NCBI GenBank assembly: GCA_001051155.2
Contig: JYIP02000003.1
Coordinates: 248,001 to 312,000 of the forward strand
Reading direction: 5' to 3'
DNA: 64,000 nt
Source of the DNA: Chrysoporthe austroafricana
Lineage: Eukaryota > Ascomycota > Sordariomycetes > Diaporthales > Cryphonectriaceae
This document shows, one piece after another, positions 34,092 to 46,615 of this stretch. Position numbers and translations under genes: made by a program. The notes under the pieces are model-generated. The model searched no databases. It was given only the letters and a program-made list of their open reading frames with translations, and was not told the origin of the DNA. Within the stretch, counting starts at the first letter, position 1. Each line of letters begins with the position of its first letter.

Positions 34092-37000
34092 ATGAAGCAC
34101 ATAAACGCTCAGTCGAGTACTCAATTGCCTTGTAATGGCCATGTACAAGCTGACAATAATAATGTTCGTCCTCATGTCACTGGCAATCTCGCCGGCCCCA
34201 CCCTCACTCCCATAGCCATCATAGGCATGGCTTGTCGTCTATCCGGGGACGTCTCTTCTTTAGAAGACTTCTGGCAGATGATTTGCAGAGGCCGAAATGG
34301 GTGGTCCGAGATCCCCGAGGATCGATTCAGCAAAGGCACATACTGGCACCCAAACCCTGCCAAGAAGGGTGCCTTTAACCCTCGCGGTGGCTATTTCATC
34401 AAACAAGATCCGGCTTTGTTTGATGCACCCTTCTTCAATATTACACGGGCAGAAGCAGAAGCCATGGGTACACTCCGACCATTGCCTTATATGATATTGC
34501 AGAACGCTGACTCACGGGGCATTTTAAAGACCCTCAGCAAAGATTCCTCCTCGAGTGTACTTATGAAGCTCTGGAGAACGCAGGTATTCCCAAGGAGTCG
34601 CTCCCTGGCCAGAGGGTCGGAGTTTTCGTTGGAGGAGCCGCGGCGGACTATCGCCTCGGTACATTGCGGGACCCCGAGAAAACTCCCATGTTTGACGCCA
34701 CGGGGAATCACCAGTCTATTCAAGCTGGGCGCATTTCGCACCATTTTGATCTCAGAGGGCCGAGCTGTAGTATCGACACTGCCTGCAGCTCAAGTCTCTA
34801 CGCCTTGCACCAAGCAGTGCTGAGCATTCGCAACGGAGAATGTGATCAAGCCATTGTGGCGGCATGTCATCTTAACCTTCAGCCTGGAGACTGGATCTCC
34901 ATGAGTTTGTCCAGGTCAGTCGGCATTGCCCATTGATGGTGAAATCCTTGGGTCGTCCAGCACTTTAGAGATTGACGAGCCTTTCTATGCTTTTTAGACT
35001 GTTCTCTGATCAGGGCATGACATTTGCCTTTGACAATCGTGCCAAATCTGGGTTTGCCCGTGGCGAGGGAGTCGGCGTTTTGATCCTCAAGCCTGTTCAT
35101 TGTGCTGTTGAAGACAATGATAGAATCCGTTCTGTCATCGTGAATTCAGGTGTGGGTCAAGACGGTAGGACTGTCGGTAAGTTTTACATATGCGTGGCTA
35201 CATTTTGACGCAGATCTATGGCAACCCATCTCCCTTTCCAAACCCGTAGGGCAGCCTGGACGGTCAATGCGTTAGAATACCTGAAACACTCCTTGTACTT
35301 ACTAAATACTATCTAGGGATCACGTCACCGAGTGGAGAGGCACAAGAGCAGCTAATGCGTGAGGTCTACACCCGAGCTGGCATCAGCTCTCAAGATGTTG
35401 GTTTCGTCGAAGCACATGGAACAGGCACCAAAGTTGGTGATCCGATTGAGGCTACAGCCATCCACAATGTCTTCTCTGAAGGGAGAACATCAAAAAATCC
35501 CCTCTACTTGGGATCCGTCAAAAGCAATGTCGGCCATCTTGAGAACGCCAGCGGAGTTGTGGCCGTCATAAAAGCCACAATGATGCTGGAAAAGGGCTTC
35601 ATTCTCCCAAACACGAATTTTGAAACACCCAATGAGAGTATTCCGCTATCCGAATGGAATATGAAGGTAAAATAAGCACTGTTTCCTCGACCTCTTTACC
35701 CTTACATCCTACGAGAAGCTAATAGGAATGTCTACGGCTAGGTTCCCACATTTCAACAGCCGTGGCCCTCGAACAAGTTGTACATAAGTATTAACAACTT
35801 TGGTTTCGGTGGGTCAAATGCGCATTGCGTGCTCGCAAGACCACCACTTCACGCAAGACCGGGCCAAGCAAGGCCTACATTTATTGCTAAAAAACAACGG
35901 CTGTTCGTACTGTCAGCTAACGACGAGGTCTCTGCCAAGAGCACGATGAATAACCTGTCCATCTTCTTGGAACAGCATCCTGAGGTCTTTCAGAAGCAGC
36001 TGCTCCGGAACCTGGCCTATACACTCTGCCACAGACGGTCTCAGCTCTCCTGGCGTATTGGTCTTGTCGCGTCATCTGCTTCAGAGCTCGCCGAGGCCAT
36101 AAGCTCTCCCGACGTCAAACCAGTTCGAGCTGCCCAACAAGCCCCCAAGATTGCGTTCGTATACACTGGGCAAGGTGCCCAATGGCACGCCATGGGTCGC
36201 GAGCTCATGAGTGCATATCCTGTCTTCTCCAGGACGATGCATGCTGCCGATCGTTGTTTGCAGAGATTGGGTGCTGGATTCTCCCTGATTGAGGAGCTGT
36301 CCCGGGACAAGACGAGCTCTCGAGTGGGTGAGGCTCATATCAGCCAGCCTGCATGCGTGGCCATTCAACTAGCTCTCACGGAGTTGCTCGGTTCTTGGGG
36401 CATTTCACCGTCCGCCGTGACTGGCCACTCCAGCGGGGAGATTGGTGCAGCCTATGGCGCTGGAGCGCTGACTCTGGAAGCAGCTATAGCCGTTGCCTAC
36501 CAGCGCGGCCAGGCTGTCGTGAATATGAAGACGCGATACCCAACATTGAGAGGTTCTATGATGGCAGTGGGTGCTGGTCCAGAACCAATGGAGCACCTTA
36601 TAAAGAATCTTCGCAATGGCATTGCGGTCGTGGCTTGCGAGAATTCACCGAGCTCCGTGACCATGTCGGGCGACGAGGCTGCCATTGACGAGCTGGCTGC
36701 GGTAGTCGAGTCGAAACAACTCTTCAACAGGAAGCTTCGAGTCGATGTTGCTTATCATTCGCCGCACATGGGACTTGTCTCGGACGACTACTACGAAAGC
36801 ATACATAAGACATTGTCTACAATATCTCCTCCCTCCGCCACACATCAAGTAGAATTCTTCTCGTCTCTGCGCGGAACCAAGGTCGAAGATGTCTCTTCTC
36901 TCGACGCGACTTACTGGGTCGAAAACCTTACGAAGCCAGTACGGTTCTCTACAGCAGTCAAACGACTGTGCAGTGAGAGCCCCCCAGATGTTATTGTCGA

Positions 37001-40000
37001 GCTTGGGCCACACGCAGCACTCGAGGGACCAGTCAAGCAAATTCTCAAAGATCTCGGGCCTCAAACGAGCAAGATGATTTACTTCTCGGCTCTGTATCGG
37101 AATCAATGTGCCGTTAACACTTCGTTAAGACTAGCGGCAAACCTTTACATGAAGGGCCAGCCCTTGAATATGGCCAACATCAATTTAGAGGATCCCAATG
37201 TCGCACCGCCAGTTCTCGTCGACGATCTGAAACCGTATCCGTGGTGCCGCCAGAAGTATTGGTCTGAGTCACGGCTATCGCGACAACATCGCATCAAGCC
37301 GTTCCCTAGGCACGATATTTTGGGAAGTATGGCCGATTTCTCGAACGACCTATCACCCACCTGGAGAAATGTCCTCAGGACCGAGGATCTCCCATGGCTG
37401 CGTGACCACAAGATGCAGTCACTGACCACCTTCCCGTTTGCTGGGTTCGCCTCCATGGCTATCGAAGCTGCGGCCCAACGCTCGGCTCTCCGCGGCGTTG
37501 AATTCCAGAGCTTTAGCCTGCGCGAAATCCAGGTCAAGAGGCCGTTGCTGATGGAGGACGGCGAGGAGTACGAGGTGATAACTTCTTGTTCACCTTACGC
37601 CGAGGGGACACGCTCCTATTCCGATGAATGGGACGAGTTCCGCATATTGTCGTGGGACGATAGCAAGGGCTGGACTGAGCATTGTCGGGGTTTGATCTCG
37701 GTCAGAAAGACTTCGAGCACCAATTCCGTCAGCCATGCCCACAATCGCGATGCTGTGGCCCGCAGGAAGGTTGAGGCTGCCGAACAAGCATGCAACGAAG
37801 CAATATCGGTCTCCACGTTCTATGAGGACCTTGATGAGAAAGGAGCCACGTATGGTCCGACATTCCGAAGGCTCAGTTCCATTCGAGCCAGCGAAGCCTA
37901 CTCCGTTGCCGACGTCGATGCTGTGGTAACAGATACAACAGCCACGATGCCCATGGAGTATCAAACCCCATACCATATACACCCGGCGCTCCTGGACCAG
38001 ATTCTCCAGCTCTCATTCCCTATCCTCGGTGCTGGTAGACCATCAGTTGGCATGAGTACGCTATACATGCCCTCAGCCATCCAAGAGCTTCATGTACAAC
38101 GGGATATGACCACATCCACCTTGCCAGGTGACAAATTGCGCGTTGCGGGTCATGGGTGTCCCGACCTCAAAAACCCGAGAGCCACTGATTTCTCCATGAA
38201 TGCCATTCTGTCACGTCCAGGCGCCGAGGAGGGAGATCTTCCCGCCTTGATCAAGGTGGTCGGTCTTTGCATGACGCCCGTGAAAAGTGAGAGCACCATC
38301 GTCGATGCCCCCCGAGAATTGTGCTTTAAGATGCAGTGGGAGCCTGTCTGCCAGCCTGGAGGAGCTAGCACCCCTACTATTGAGAATAAGAGTGATTCTG
38401 GGTACGCTGGCTCGTCAGACGACGAGTCCAAAGACATCCATGGGGTCCCGGAGGTGCGGCTTCTTGACATATCGCTTCAAGCACGCCTCATTTCTGCTGA
38501 GTCTATACAACAAACGTGGGCTGAGAAGACAGTAGTCTTCTTATCCGGGAACCCAGGCGCCGACCCGCTTTTGAACGATCTTGCAGAAGCTGTCCAAATG
38601 AGATCAGGCAAGGCTGCAGTCACCCACTTGCTTCTTGACAACGAACTTGAGAATGATGGCGAGAACCTGGACCTATCAAAATCCCACGTCATTGTTTTCG
38701 AGCTGGATCAGCCCATACTCCCAAAGCTGACTCGCCAAGGGTTTTCTCAACTCAAAAGAGTTTTGACAGACTCAGCTGGCGTGCTATGGATTACCAAGGG
38801 AGCGTACTTGCTCGCAACAAACCCCTCTGGAAATATGGCCGTGGGACTATGCCGGACTGTTCGATCTGAAAGAGAGTCGGCGGTGGCTACTCTTGATTTG
38901 GATCCTGAGTCCAGCCTCTTGAACGCAGGGAAAACGGATCTCATCTTAGAGGCGTTCACCAGAGTGTTTGATGACGAGCAAGTCAACGAGATGGAATACG
39001 CCGAGAAGGACGGCGCACTCTTCGTTCCTCGCATTATGAACGATGATGCCATGAATTTGTTCGTCCACCGTGAGGTATACTCAGGCTATTGTGAGCCATA
39101 CCCCCAGGACTTTGTTGTAGCATCGCGGCGTCTTAAGATGGCTGTCGGCACAGTTGGCGCACTAGATAGTCTCTATTTCCATGACGACCAGGACATTGAC
39201 CATGCCCTCGGTGACCAGGAGATAGAGATCGATGTCCGGGCCACTGGGATGAACTTCAAGGACCTCGTGGTCGCTATGGGTCAATTGTCTCAGCCATACA
39301 TTGGCATTGAATGCGCCGGCATTGTGTCTCGTATCGGTTCTAAGGTTGTCAGCCTGGCTGTGGGAGATAGGGTGTGTGCTATGAGTCACGGTGCATACAG
39401 TACAGTCGCTAGATGTCCGGCGACCAGCGCCGCTCGGATTTCGGCGATCATGTCCTTCGAGACAGCGGCATCCATCCCCGTTGTATATTGCACGGCATAC
39501 TACGGTCTTGTCGAACTTGCAAGGCTGGAGAAGGGAGAAAGGATCCTCATTCACGCAGCAGCGGGGGGCGTTGGGCAGGCCGCCATTCAACTCGCCCAGA
39601 TGCTGGGGGCAGAGATCTACGCCACGGTTGGCTCTTCCGAGAAGAAGCAGTTCATCATGGAGAACTACGGCATCCCTGAGAGCCATATATTCTCCAGCCG
39701 TGACGCATCCTTCGGTCCAGCCATCCGCGAGGCAACGGCAGGCGCGGGGGTCGACGTGATCCTTAATTCCTTGGCCGGCGACTTACTGCGTGAATCATGG
39801 GACTGCATTGCCCATTTTGGACGCTTTATTGAGATTGGCAAGCGGGACATCTCCTCCAACACTCGTCTGGAGATGACCAAGTTCAACCATAACGCGACCT
39901 TTAGCTCTGTGGACTTGACGGTCCTCGCAAACGAGAGACCAAAAAGGATGGCTGCTATATTCAGCGACGTCATGAAGCTGTTTGAGGGTGGTCTCGTCCA

Positions 40001-41395
40001 ACCGATTGCACCCATCAGCATTTTTGGGATTTCACAGGTTGAAAATGCCTTCCGTCTTCTGCAAATGGGAAAGACAACGGGCAAACTCGTCGTCGTGCCA
40101 AAGCCCGGGGAGCAGGTCAAGGCGACACATCCTGCCAGCACCAACACCGCTCTCTTCCGGCCGAACGCAACTTACCTCCTGATTGGTGGTACTGGAGGCC
40201 TTGGAAGGTCCATTGCGAAGTGGATGGTGGCCAGGGGGGCGAGAAATATCGTGTTGGTCTCCCGAAGAGCTTGCCTCGAAGGCGCGGTGGAGCAGCTTGC
40301 TGAACACGTGAGGCAATCTGCAGGAGCCAACATCGTCGTCAAGGCTTGCGATGTTACTGATATGGACAGTGTTACCGACATCATGGAGTCTTGCTCTTTG
40401 GAGCTTCCACAGATAGCCGGTGTCATACATGCCGGCATGGTGTTAAGAGTAAGTTGACCAAGGTCCATGTGGGCATTTCTATTACCTTTATGGCCGGATA
40501 TCCGATGACTAGCGGCCCTTCCATTATATTGGTCATGGACTAACATGTTACTCTCCGTCGTTAGGATGTGTTGTTTGAGAAGATGTCATTTGAGGATTAT
40601 CAAGCCGTTATCGGCTCTAAGGTGGCGGGTACCTGGAATATCCACAACGCCCTCTCCTCCGTCCCGCTCGACTTCTTCATCGCCCTTTCTTCGGCTGCCG
40701 GCATCGTGGGAAATCGTGGTCAGGCCGCATATGCTGCCGCAAACACCTTTCTCGACGCGTTCTGCCGCTATAGGCAACATCTCGGCCTTCACGCTGCTTC
40801 GATTGATCTCACCGCCGTTCGAGACGTCGGATACTTGGCCGACACTGGCGCAGATCGCCAGAACGAGGTGCTGAAGAACCTCGGAGGCGAAAGCATGAAC
40901 GAGGCAGAAGTTCTGGCTCTGATCGCCGCCGCCGTTAGGAGTCCTCAGTCGGACAGCAATGAGAGCATTTTCCCGGGCCACTGTCTGACCGGTCTGAAGC
41001 TCGGTGACGACCCGCAGAAACTTCCATATTATGCTTTGGATTCCAAGTTCAACTATTTGCGCGAGGCTGTCCTTTCTTTGCACGGCGCAGCTAGTGCCAC
41101 ATCCGGGGCTCAGGTCTCCATCGGCACGTCTCTGTCCCGAGCCAAGTCGCCCGAGGACGCCGCAGAGATCATCACCACTGGACTCGCGGGGAAGCTTAGT
41201 TCCATCCTGATGGTACCGGCTGAAGAATTGGATGCCAACACGCCTATTACCAAGTATGGTCTTGACAGTCTGAATGCCATCGAGCTTAGGAATTGGATCA
41301 CTAAAGAGTTAGGGGTGAACTTGCAAGTGTTGCAGTTGTTAACAAGCGGGTCGTTAACAAATCTTGCAGGGATAATATTCAGTAAGCGAGGTTGA
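34092..41395 (+). CDS. Highly reducing type I polyketide synthase (KS-AT-DH-ER-KR-ACP)
   Basis: Six exons (34092-34467, 34530-34914, 34998-35176, 35317-35666, 35742-40448, 40565-41395) join in phase to 2275 aa. Four of the five introns lie in the KS region. KS spans about 41-465: DTACSSS with Cys211, EAHGTGT, KSNVGHLE. AT has TGQGAQW and GHSSGE with Ser660. DH has DHKMQS at His986, where the usual Gly after HxxxG is Ser, and a DxxxQ motif (LDQILQ). ER has HAAAGGVGQAA near 1700. KR has GGTGGLG near 1912 and YAAAN. ACP has GLDSL with Ser2234. No SAM-binding motif of a C-methyltransferase is seen, so the chain is probably unmethylated. There is no terminal TE, and the divergent FSH1 hydrolase may release it. 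No in-frame stops: this is the best preserved megasynthase here. Confidence 0.95.
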
Positions 41396-41559
41396 TAGAA
41401 ACTTAGTATTAGAACTTATTGAACATGCAGGTTATAAAACAGGTCATGAGTAACAAGGACAAGATGTCGGGGCCCAATCTCCGGCACTCTAGCTTGCGTA
41501 ACAGAATTTCCATTCTTGCGAGTATTTCCACTACCATAACACGTGCTCCCGCTCGCCGA

Positions 41560-42937
41560 CTAGTCAAGCTTAAAGGGACCAGAAGGCCTTGGACCTAACC
41601 CACTTTTCTCGTAGGCCATATCGATCATCCTCATCGAAGCAATCGAATCATTGTAAGGGACCCATTGGTGTGTCTTGCGGCCCTTGATACGGTTTACAAA
41701 CTCCTCCAGTTGGTACCTGTACGACGTCCACCATTCTTCACCAGGCAGACCCGCAAACGCCCCGCCCGCCTCTTTGAAAGTATAAGCTTTGTAGGCATTA
41801 TTTTCTGTCCACTTCTTGATTATCCTGCCCCCTGAATCCTTATCGCGAACCTCAAATACATCTTGAACATCAATCCGATTCCAGGCAATAGCGTGAACGA
41901 GGCCGTGCAGCGTAATCTTGCGAGACCGCAGCTTTTGCTGTGACGCGGGAAGCGAATCGTCCGGGATCATGACTGCCTTAGTCGTCACCGTGACGTGGGA
42001 CGGTTTCCAGATCGTAGGACCAATTAAGGTACTCCTGACGTCGGCGGTTCCGCCGTTGGGGAAACGGAACCTAGCTTTAAAATCCCAGTCCACCTTGTTG
42101 CGTACTCCTTCCGTATATGAACTTGTATGGCACTCGAGACACTCTTCTGGCTCGGCGTCGAAGATCATACGTATCGCAGAGAAGTTATAGGTACCCATGG
42201 ACATTATAGAGCCAGCAGCCATATTGTAGGTGAAGTGAGCCTCGTCCTTAGGGCTAAAGTACCACGCTATCATAGATGCTGTATCAACATGGACCACATC
42301 GGTGGGATTGATCAAAGACCGGAAGAGCAACCAGGCAGGGTGGAAACGATTGTGAAAAGCCTCCATGAGAACCGGCCCACCGGGCTGATATAGTTCCGGC
42401 ATCCGAAACAGAATCTCGGCCTCGGCTGAGTTAGCTGTGGATGGCTTCTCGAGAAGAACATGCTTCCCGGCGCGGATGGCGCGAGAGGCCCACTCAAAGT
42501 GGAACGCATTAAGCAGTGGAATGAAAACAACGTCGATGTTTGGGTCGTCAAGAATTTCTAATGCCGTTGAGCCAGCGCGCGGTCTATGGTGATGAGTTGA
42601 ACTCAGGAAGACTTACCTTGATAGGAGTTTCTGACCTCCGGAATGTTGTGCGACTTGGCGAATGCCTCAGCCTTGCTCCGATCTCGAGCGGCAACGGCCT
42701 GCACAATTACCTCTGGATGTGACTTGGCAGGGTCGATTAAAGCCATAGGGCTATTTGTTGTCAACAGTTGCAAAACGTACCACAATAAAACAAGAAAGAA
42801 AAGAAAAGGAAAAGGAAATCTAGGAGTGCCCACACTATTTTCGCCGCACCCACAATGCCAAACCTGAGAGCATCCTTATGTTTCTCAACCACAGTTGGAT
42901 TGAACGCACCCCACAAGCGGCTAAATACGGATCCCAT
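41560..42937 (-). CDS. Gfo/Idh/MocA-family NAD(P)-dependent oxidoreductase
   Basis: Three exons, 42937-42834, 42750-42617 and 42557-41560, join in phase to 411 aa. The first donor is GTGGGC, so that boundary is the least certain. The Rossmann motif reads FGIVGAAKI at residues 26-34, followed by IVQAVAARDRSKAEAFAKSH. The family signature EKP is in GKHVLLEKPSTANSAEA. The C-terminal sheet domain follows, with MSMGTYNFSAIRMIF. The closest family members I know act on sugars (D-xylose 1-dehydrogenase and trans-dihydrodiol dehydrogenase types). In this cluster it could tailor the sugar, or oxidise or reduce the terpenoid; that is inference. It runs convergent to the HR-PKS, whose stop lies 164 bp away. 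Confidence 0.88.
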
Positions 42938-44087
42938 CTCGGTTCTCTACACGGATGTTGGTATATCGTTTTTGAGGCTCTGAATATGTTTACATGAGAT
43001 ATATTAGAATAAATCAAAAATAGTCGGAGCTATATAGTATGCATAGATATCGACCTGTGAATAAAGAAGAATTCAGGGACTTTAATAACGTTGAGGGAAT
43101 AAATCGAAAGCGTTTTAAACCTGGATAATAGATCGAATTGTATGGGCTATTTGACCGAGATATGGCGACCAATCAAACACTTAGGAAAGGGCACACAGGG
43201 TAGGGACACAGCAGCCAATCATACGACTGACAAAAGGCCGACGGAACACGGTGAGGAAGAAGCCAATTAGACACCGGGAAAACTGCCGACGCAAGAAGGC
43301 AGCCAATTAGACAACAGGGAAATGACCGCGAAGATGCGCTCCGTCGGCACTAGCGGGTTATCTGATTCCGCTACACCGATGACTGTGAGAAGTTTCATCG
43401 ACGCGAACCCCAATGAATTACCTTCGTTAGACTGCGTTTACAATAACTAATTTGCGAATACCTAAGCCAGTAGGTAGAGGATTAAAAAAGATCAATCTCG
43501 GTTTTATAGTTGTAGTAGCCATAGCGCCGGTCTCTGTTATAGTTAGGACAATCAAAGTACCGATGCGAGCCAATCTAGTCCAGGTTGGCACTGGCACTCA
43601 GGATCATTATTACATGAAGTTTTGCATGTTAGCGCCTAAATGGGACATCGGATGGTAAGCTGTGGGGCACAGGCTGACTAAATGTAAGCTATCACTCCAC
43701 TGTGCCGCCCTAAAGCCGCAAACTCGGCCTGTTCTAGGCTCGGACAGCCAGTAATTACATGGAAGGAATGGTCACCTAGTGTTTATTACAGATTCCCTCC
43801 CGGCCAATCCGCACGTGCTAGCTATCTCTCGCGTGGAAAGACGCGTCACACTCAAACCAACCCGTACGTGCAATTCAACGTGGCCATTAATACTTATCAA
43901 GTTCATATTGGTGCATCCTTAGATGAGGCATACTTGGACCTTCAGTACTAGCAAGTTGGTGGAAAGAGAAGGCCCCTAACCCTACTCATAGACCGATTAA
44001 CACTTCAGTGGCCTACCCCCAGATCTAGATTATTTCCCCGATCCCATCCATATGGTATATCAGAGTCTGTCCATTCCATCAACGATG
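42938..44087. other. Intergenic with CCAAT-box array
   Basis: No gene recognised. It holds four CCAAT boxes (described separately) and, near 43976, one CCCTAACCCT string. Confidence 0.5.
43169..43307 (+). promoter_or_regulatory. Four CCAAT boxes at 40-48 bp spacing
   Basis: CCAAT starts at 43169, 43215, 43263 and 43303, each followed by (C/T)A and an AC-containing context. The last two share CCAATTAGACA and diverge after it, so a small local duplication is likely. They lie 230-370 bp upstream of the Gfo/Idh gene. The heterotrimeric Hap/CBF complex binds CCAAT in fungi. Confidence 0.5.
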
Positions 44088-45828
44088 TCATTTCACGGTA
44101 ACTCTAACCCCAGCACTTGATCGCGGTGGCTTGGCCATGATGATCTCGCGATAGAAGTCCACATCAGCCCGAGTTGTCTCGTACAACTCGAAATCATGAC
44201 GGAGGAACATGGTAGCGATGCCTACATAGAGCTCAGCGTACGCCAGATTAAGGCCCCTGCACATTCGTGTTCCCCTGCCGAATGGGCTCTAATAGAATAT
44301 CAGTGGATGTTTTCCGTCTGGACCAAGAGGGTCTCCTAGCCAGCGTTCCGGGCGGAATGTGTAGGGTTCTGGGAATGCCTCCTCGTTCATGTGCATATGG
44401 AACTGATCCATGCTGACGGGTATTCCAGTAGGGATCGTCCACTTGCCGTATTGCCATGGTCCCGAACGGTTGATGCGTGGAAGACGCTCCACTCCTCCAA
44501 AGGCAACCCGCAGCACTATTTGAACAAGAGTCAGCATACGGGTTTCCCCCTTCCTTCTCTATCAATGCTAGCATATAAACGTACTTTCTTTAACCACTGC
44601 GTTCAAATATGGCAGCTTCTCTAGTTCGGTCCATGGCAAAATCTCGTTGGCGTCCGGCATAGCCTTAGCTAGCTCCGTCTTGAGTTTTTGCTGAATGTCG
44701 GGGTTGTTGATGATGTGAAAACATCCGATTGTCAGAGTCCACGAAGTCGGCAAGGTACCTGCCCCAACTAATGCGAAAGCCTCCTGGATGAGGCGCTCTG
44801 GTCGGAGCTCGTGGGGAGGAAGCTCGGAAGAAGACAACATGTCATTGAACACGGTAGGTTGCGCCGACTCCTTCGCTTCATGGTTCCGGCCACTGACAAT
44901 ATCAGTGATCTGCCTCTCCATATCCTGTACTCATAATCCTAGTTAGAAATCATGTACAGATATAACCGGGGTCTCAAACTCATTGGCTTGCCTCTTCATA
45001 GTGAAGGAGACCTCTTAGAGGCGGATAGAAAAACTTCACAACACGATTTGGCAAATTCTTCATCAACCAGCCAATCCACCTAAAGTGCAACATAAGGTGG
45101 GTGTGCTCCGCCATGTTATTGAGGGCAAGCGTGAACGGGGACTTGAAGTCGGGGTATCGAATAAAGTTTTTGGGACGGGCGAAAGCGAGATCCATGATGG
45201 CATCCGTTGTTAGGCAAGCCCACATGTCGGAGAGATTGAGTACTTTGCCCGTCCCGGAGTACTCAGTCGAAAGACGATGGGAGATAGTATTCGCGAGTTG
45301 CTGAATTACGGGATTTTGCTCCCTGATCCTGGATTTTGAAAAGAATGGATTGATGCCTGCGCGACGGATTCTGTGTTTCTCGGAATCGGCCGTACTAAAG
45401 CTTGCCATGGGCTGGCCGAGTCTGTTCTCAAAGTAAACCATCTTGCCATAGGGCTTATTTGTTGCGTAAATCACGTCGTAAAACTCGGGGTCGTCAACAT
45501 GCAGCTCGTTTGGGTTGATACGCACTATCGGCCCGTATTTTTCATGCATTCTCTTGATCTCGAAAGGGAACTGGCCGCCCCCATTCTTGATCAAATCGAA
45601 ATAGGTCTCATGAAGCTTTGTGAGCGCGGCCAGCTTTGGTCCGGGAAACTAGGCCAGAGGGCTCAAGTGCAGTCTGTAGATAGCTAGCCAGACGCCATAC
45701 AACACCCACGCTACTCCTGACAGTAGGAGCAAGGAAGGAGCCAGGTTTCGGGCATAGAAAAAGCCATTCAAAGTGTTTCTATAGATCTGTCTATAGGAAG
45801 GCTGAGAAAAGTCGATGGTAGTGTTCAT
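44088..45828 (-). pseudogene. Cytochrome P450 with two in-frame TAG stops
   Basis: Three exons, 45828-44992, 44924-44585 and 44515-44088, join in phase over 535 codons. The first intron has a GC donor (GCAAGC). An N-terminal membrane anchor (LAPSLLLLSGVAWVLYGVWL) leads to the proline hinge LSPLA-stop-FPGPKLAALT. The stop is TAG 45649-45651, codon 60. The I-helix region reads AFALVGAGTLPTSW, ExxR lies near the second exon end, and EPYTFRPERWLG is the PERF-type motif. The heme loop SPFGRGTRMCRG has the ligand Cys at codon 478, preceded by a second TAG (44289-44291, codon 468). Everything else is intact, so both stops look recent. CAG-to-TAG is the simplest origin. The resemblance is to fungal microsomal P450s of the trichodiene-oxygenase kind. 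It is divergent from the terpene synthase gene. Confidence 0.85.
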
Positions 45829-46615
45829 GGTCGTCTCCGCAGATGAGAAGGACTAGAGCGCCTGTGTGGATAAGATGGAGAAAGAACGGTGATGAACGAA
45901 CACTTGTTGGACGAGGGAGCTTGTGGCATTACAACTTGTAATATGGTCGGGATTTCTATAATACAAATACGTCTTTTATCGGGATCTCCGAGGAGATAGG
46001 CGAATTCCGTCTGATATCTGCATGTGTGATCCCAGACCTGCCCCCGGATTCCACTCATCGTGCAAGAGATGTGTTGGTATTTCAAATAACGACGCACACG
46101 TGCCCGATTGTCTCAGTAATGGCACCATACTCTGATGCGAACTGGCGCGTATAGATAGATGGGAGTAAGGAATAAATCGCCGACTTTTCACAAATCTCGA
46201 TTCGTCGATAAGAATTTCCGAGGCCGCAGGATTTGCCCAGGTGACGCTTAGTTATTTTGCATGCGGTGTCAGCCGGATCCAACAACAATCCATCGGAGCA
46301 ATATGATGCAAGCCTGCAGTACCTACAAGTATAATACCGGTTAATCGTTGCAGGACTACATCTCGGCACTTAGATAAGGCTTCTGGAGCTTTCTTGCTAT
46401 ATCGGAGGCCGAGATAGACCTTAGATGAGAATGGGCAGAAGCAGGCTACTGCGCAAGCTGGCGGAGAACGGCCACAGAATACATAGATATAAGAACTGCT
46501 AAGCTTGTAATCTAGTGCCTGTAAAGACTAAGAGGTCGTTGCTGCCACTTTGACCTATACAAAAGTCTCTGCTCGTTGTTTTGCCAACATCTGGATCTTT
46601 GGATTTCCGAGCATC
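45829..46615. promoter_or_regulatory. Divergent promoter between P450 and terpene synthase
   Basis: 787 bp shared upstream region. No coding frame recognised and no motif I can assign. Confidence 0.45.

Noticed and set aside
34468..34529. Apparent frameshift in the HR-PKS KS domain
   Set aside because: A 62-bp GT-AG intron with a GCTGAC branch restores the family frame exactly; the gene is intact.
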